From Agelas oroides (lineage: Eukaryota; Porifera; Demospongiae; Agelasida; Agelasidae): DNA of 64,000 bases. The stretch is taken from positions 10,700,543 through 10,764,542 of the forward strand of contig OX422183.1 of the NCBI GenBank assembly GCA_949130485.1, in the 5' to 3' direction. Positions 62,983-64,000 of this stretch are shown piece by piece (the first letter of the stretch is position 1; the number at the start of each line of letters is the position of its first letter). The notes under the pieces are model-generated. The model was not told where the DNA came from. It did not search any database and saw only the letters and a list, made by a program, of their open reading frames with translations. The position numbers were made by a program, and so were the translations under genes.

Positions 62983-64000
62983 GTAACAGACTAAGTTTCC
63001 TGTCCCAGTATATAGCACAAATTGATATGTTTTCTGTGTACACATAGTGATGGTCTTGTATGGAATGTTGGTCACTTCATTTGGTTAACCACTTGAATAC
63101 CTAGCATCCTTTCAAGAAGGGAAGTTTTCAATCTAGAGTTACTCTGAAGACTTAGATGTGTCTTTTACTAGTGAAAGTATACAGGCAATGTGTTCTTGAC
63201 AGTTTATTTGCAGGTATCTTCTTACTGCATGCACCAAATATGGTGAAAAGGGTTTCAGATCATGTGTCACTTGATTTCACTTGTGATGTTGCTTCTTTTG
63301 TATGTTGTTAAGTGAGCAAATATTTTTGCTTCATTTGTGTGGCATGCAGTCCTATAAGTAGCTACTGGATGGTAAACACCTCTTTACACTCATCTAACTA
63401 TGCAGGTGTATAGTAGTCTGAAATCCAATACTTAATTAAAGTTCGGCAACTTTTAATACACTGATATTGTGAGCATGTAAAGCATGTAATTGATGAGGTG
63501 GGATAATTCCATATAGGGTGCACATCACATACTTAATCACCTGAAGAATCAAAAACATTCCACTTTTCTTGTATTGGTGTAGCCATCCATTTCAATCATG
63601 ATCCAGTAAGGGAATTAGGTCCCATTCCTCAGAATGTTATAAGAATCAATCTTTAGACATAATATTACTGTATGAGGCCAGCTGTATAGATACTGACATC
63701 ATTCAGCGCATCATTGGCAATTAGCACCATGACATTGTGAGCATGTAATATTAGATGGGCGTGTTAGGTGTAAGATTACGTACCCACTTAGGAAGTAAAA
63801 GTGTATGTATTGATATAGACATACAATCCTATTCTTTCAATCGTGAGTATGGAAATCAAGTCGATCACATGCCAGAAAATGTGTTTAACATCTAGGAACA
63901 CATCAAATACTACGAGCTGTTCACCAACAAGCATGGGAAAGTGTGCTGGATAGCAATGACAGGGGTCAGTATACCTCATGTATATACACTACAGTTTAGC
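62983..64000. other. R3 intron(s) and a possible further exon
   Basis: AT-rich, mostly without features. 63896-63963 has an acceptor (AACATCTAG), an open phase-0 frame (EHIKYYELFTNKHGKVCWIA) and a GTCAGT donor, so it may be the next R3 exon. No domain is recognised. Confidence 0.35.

Overview
The window looks like a piece of an animal genome, most likely a marine sponge. The evidence is split genes with short introns and GT-AG borders, death-domain and Ig/FN3 receptor exons, very dense short inverted-repeat elements, satellites and microsatellites, and no bacterial-style gene packing. The species cannot be named from sequence alone.

Layout. (1) About 2.0-10.3 kb, minus strand: the first half of an ABCC/MRP4-like ABC transporter. 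Nine exons join in consistent phase and cover the N-terminus and first membrane domain; the nucleotide-binding domains would lie beyond the left edge. Its introns are full of MITE-like elements and long polypurine tracts. (2) 11.5-17.7 kb and 26.7-32.8 kb: two almost identical direct copies of a 6.1-kb block carrying a death-domain gene. They are separated by about 9 kb whose ends have inverted GTGTGCTA-rich motifs and whose core is a 6.2-kb satellite of ~181-bp monomers. (3) 33.2-36.1 kb: a related death-domain gene. Its putative start exon sits, flipped, in the 47-bp loop of a nearly perfect 101-bp inverted repeat. (4) 37.6-38.9 kb: a broken FLYWCH/MULE transposase whose DFE-motif segment has been amplified to nine 45-bp repeats. 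(5) 38.9-64 kb: three tandem, partly recombined units of a single-pass receptor gene (signal peptide, Ig-like exon, FN3-like exon, two or three further extracellular exons, Pro/Thr stalk, TM, tail). R1 (41.9-45.2 kb) is broken by an inversion and a deletion. R2 (49.4-56.1 kb) is largely complete but carries transposon insertions, one inside exon 5. R3 (59.8 kb to beyond the right edge) is intact as far as seen and has a different tail.

How the parts may work together. The R1/R2 tails carry repeated Tyr motifs, ITIM-like L/VxYxxV and an NPxY motif, so they look like signalling receptors. The death-domain genes are built from modular phase-1 cassettes, each a 27-nt linker exon followed by one death-domain exon. 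Tandem diversified Ig receptors next to death-domain adaptors could form an innate-immune or self/non-self recognition cluster. That is inference. What the sequence shows directly is repeated duplication, exon shuffling and two separate inversions of first exons.
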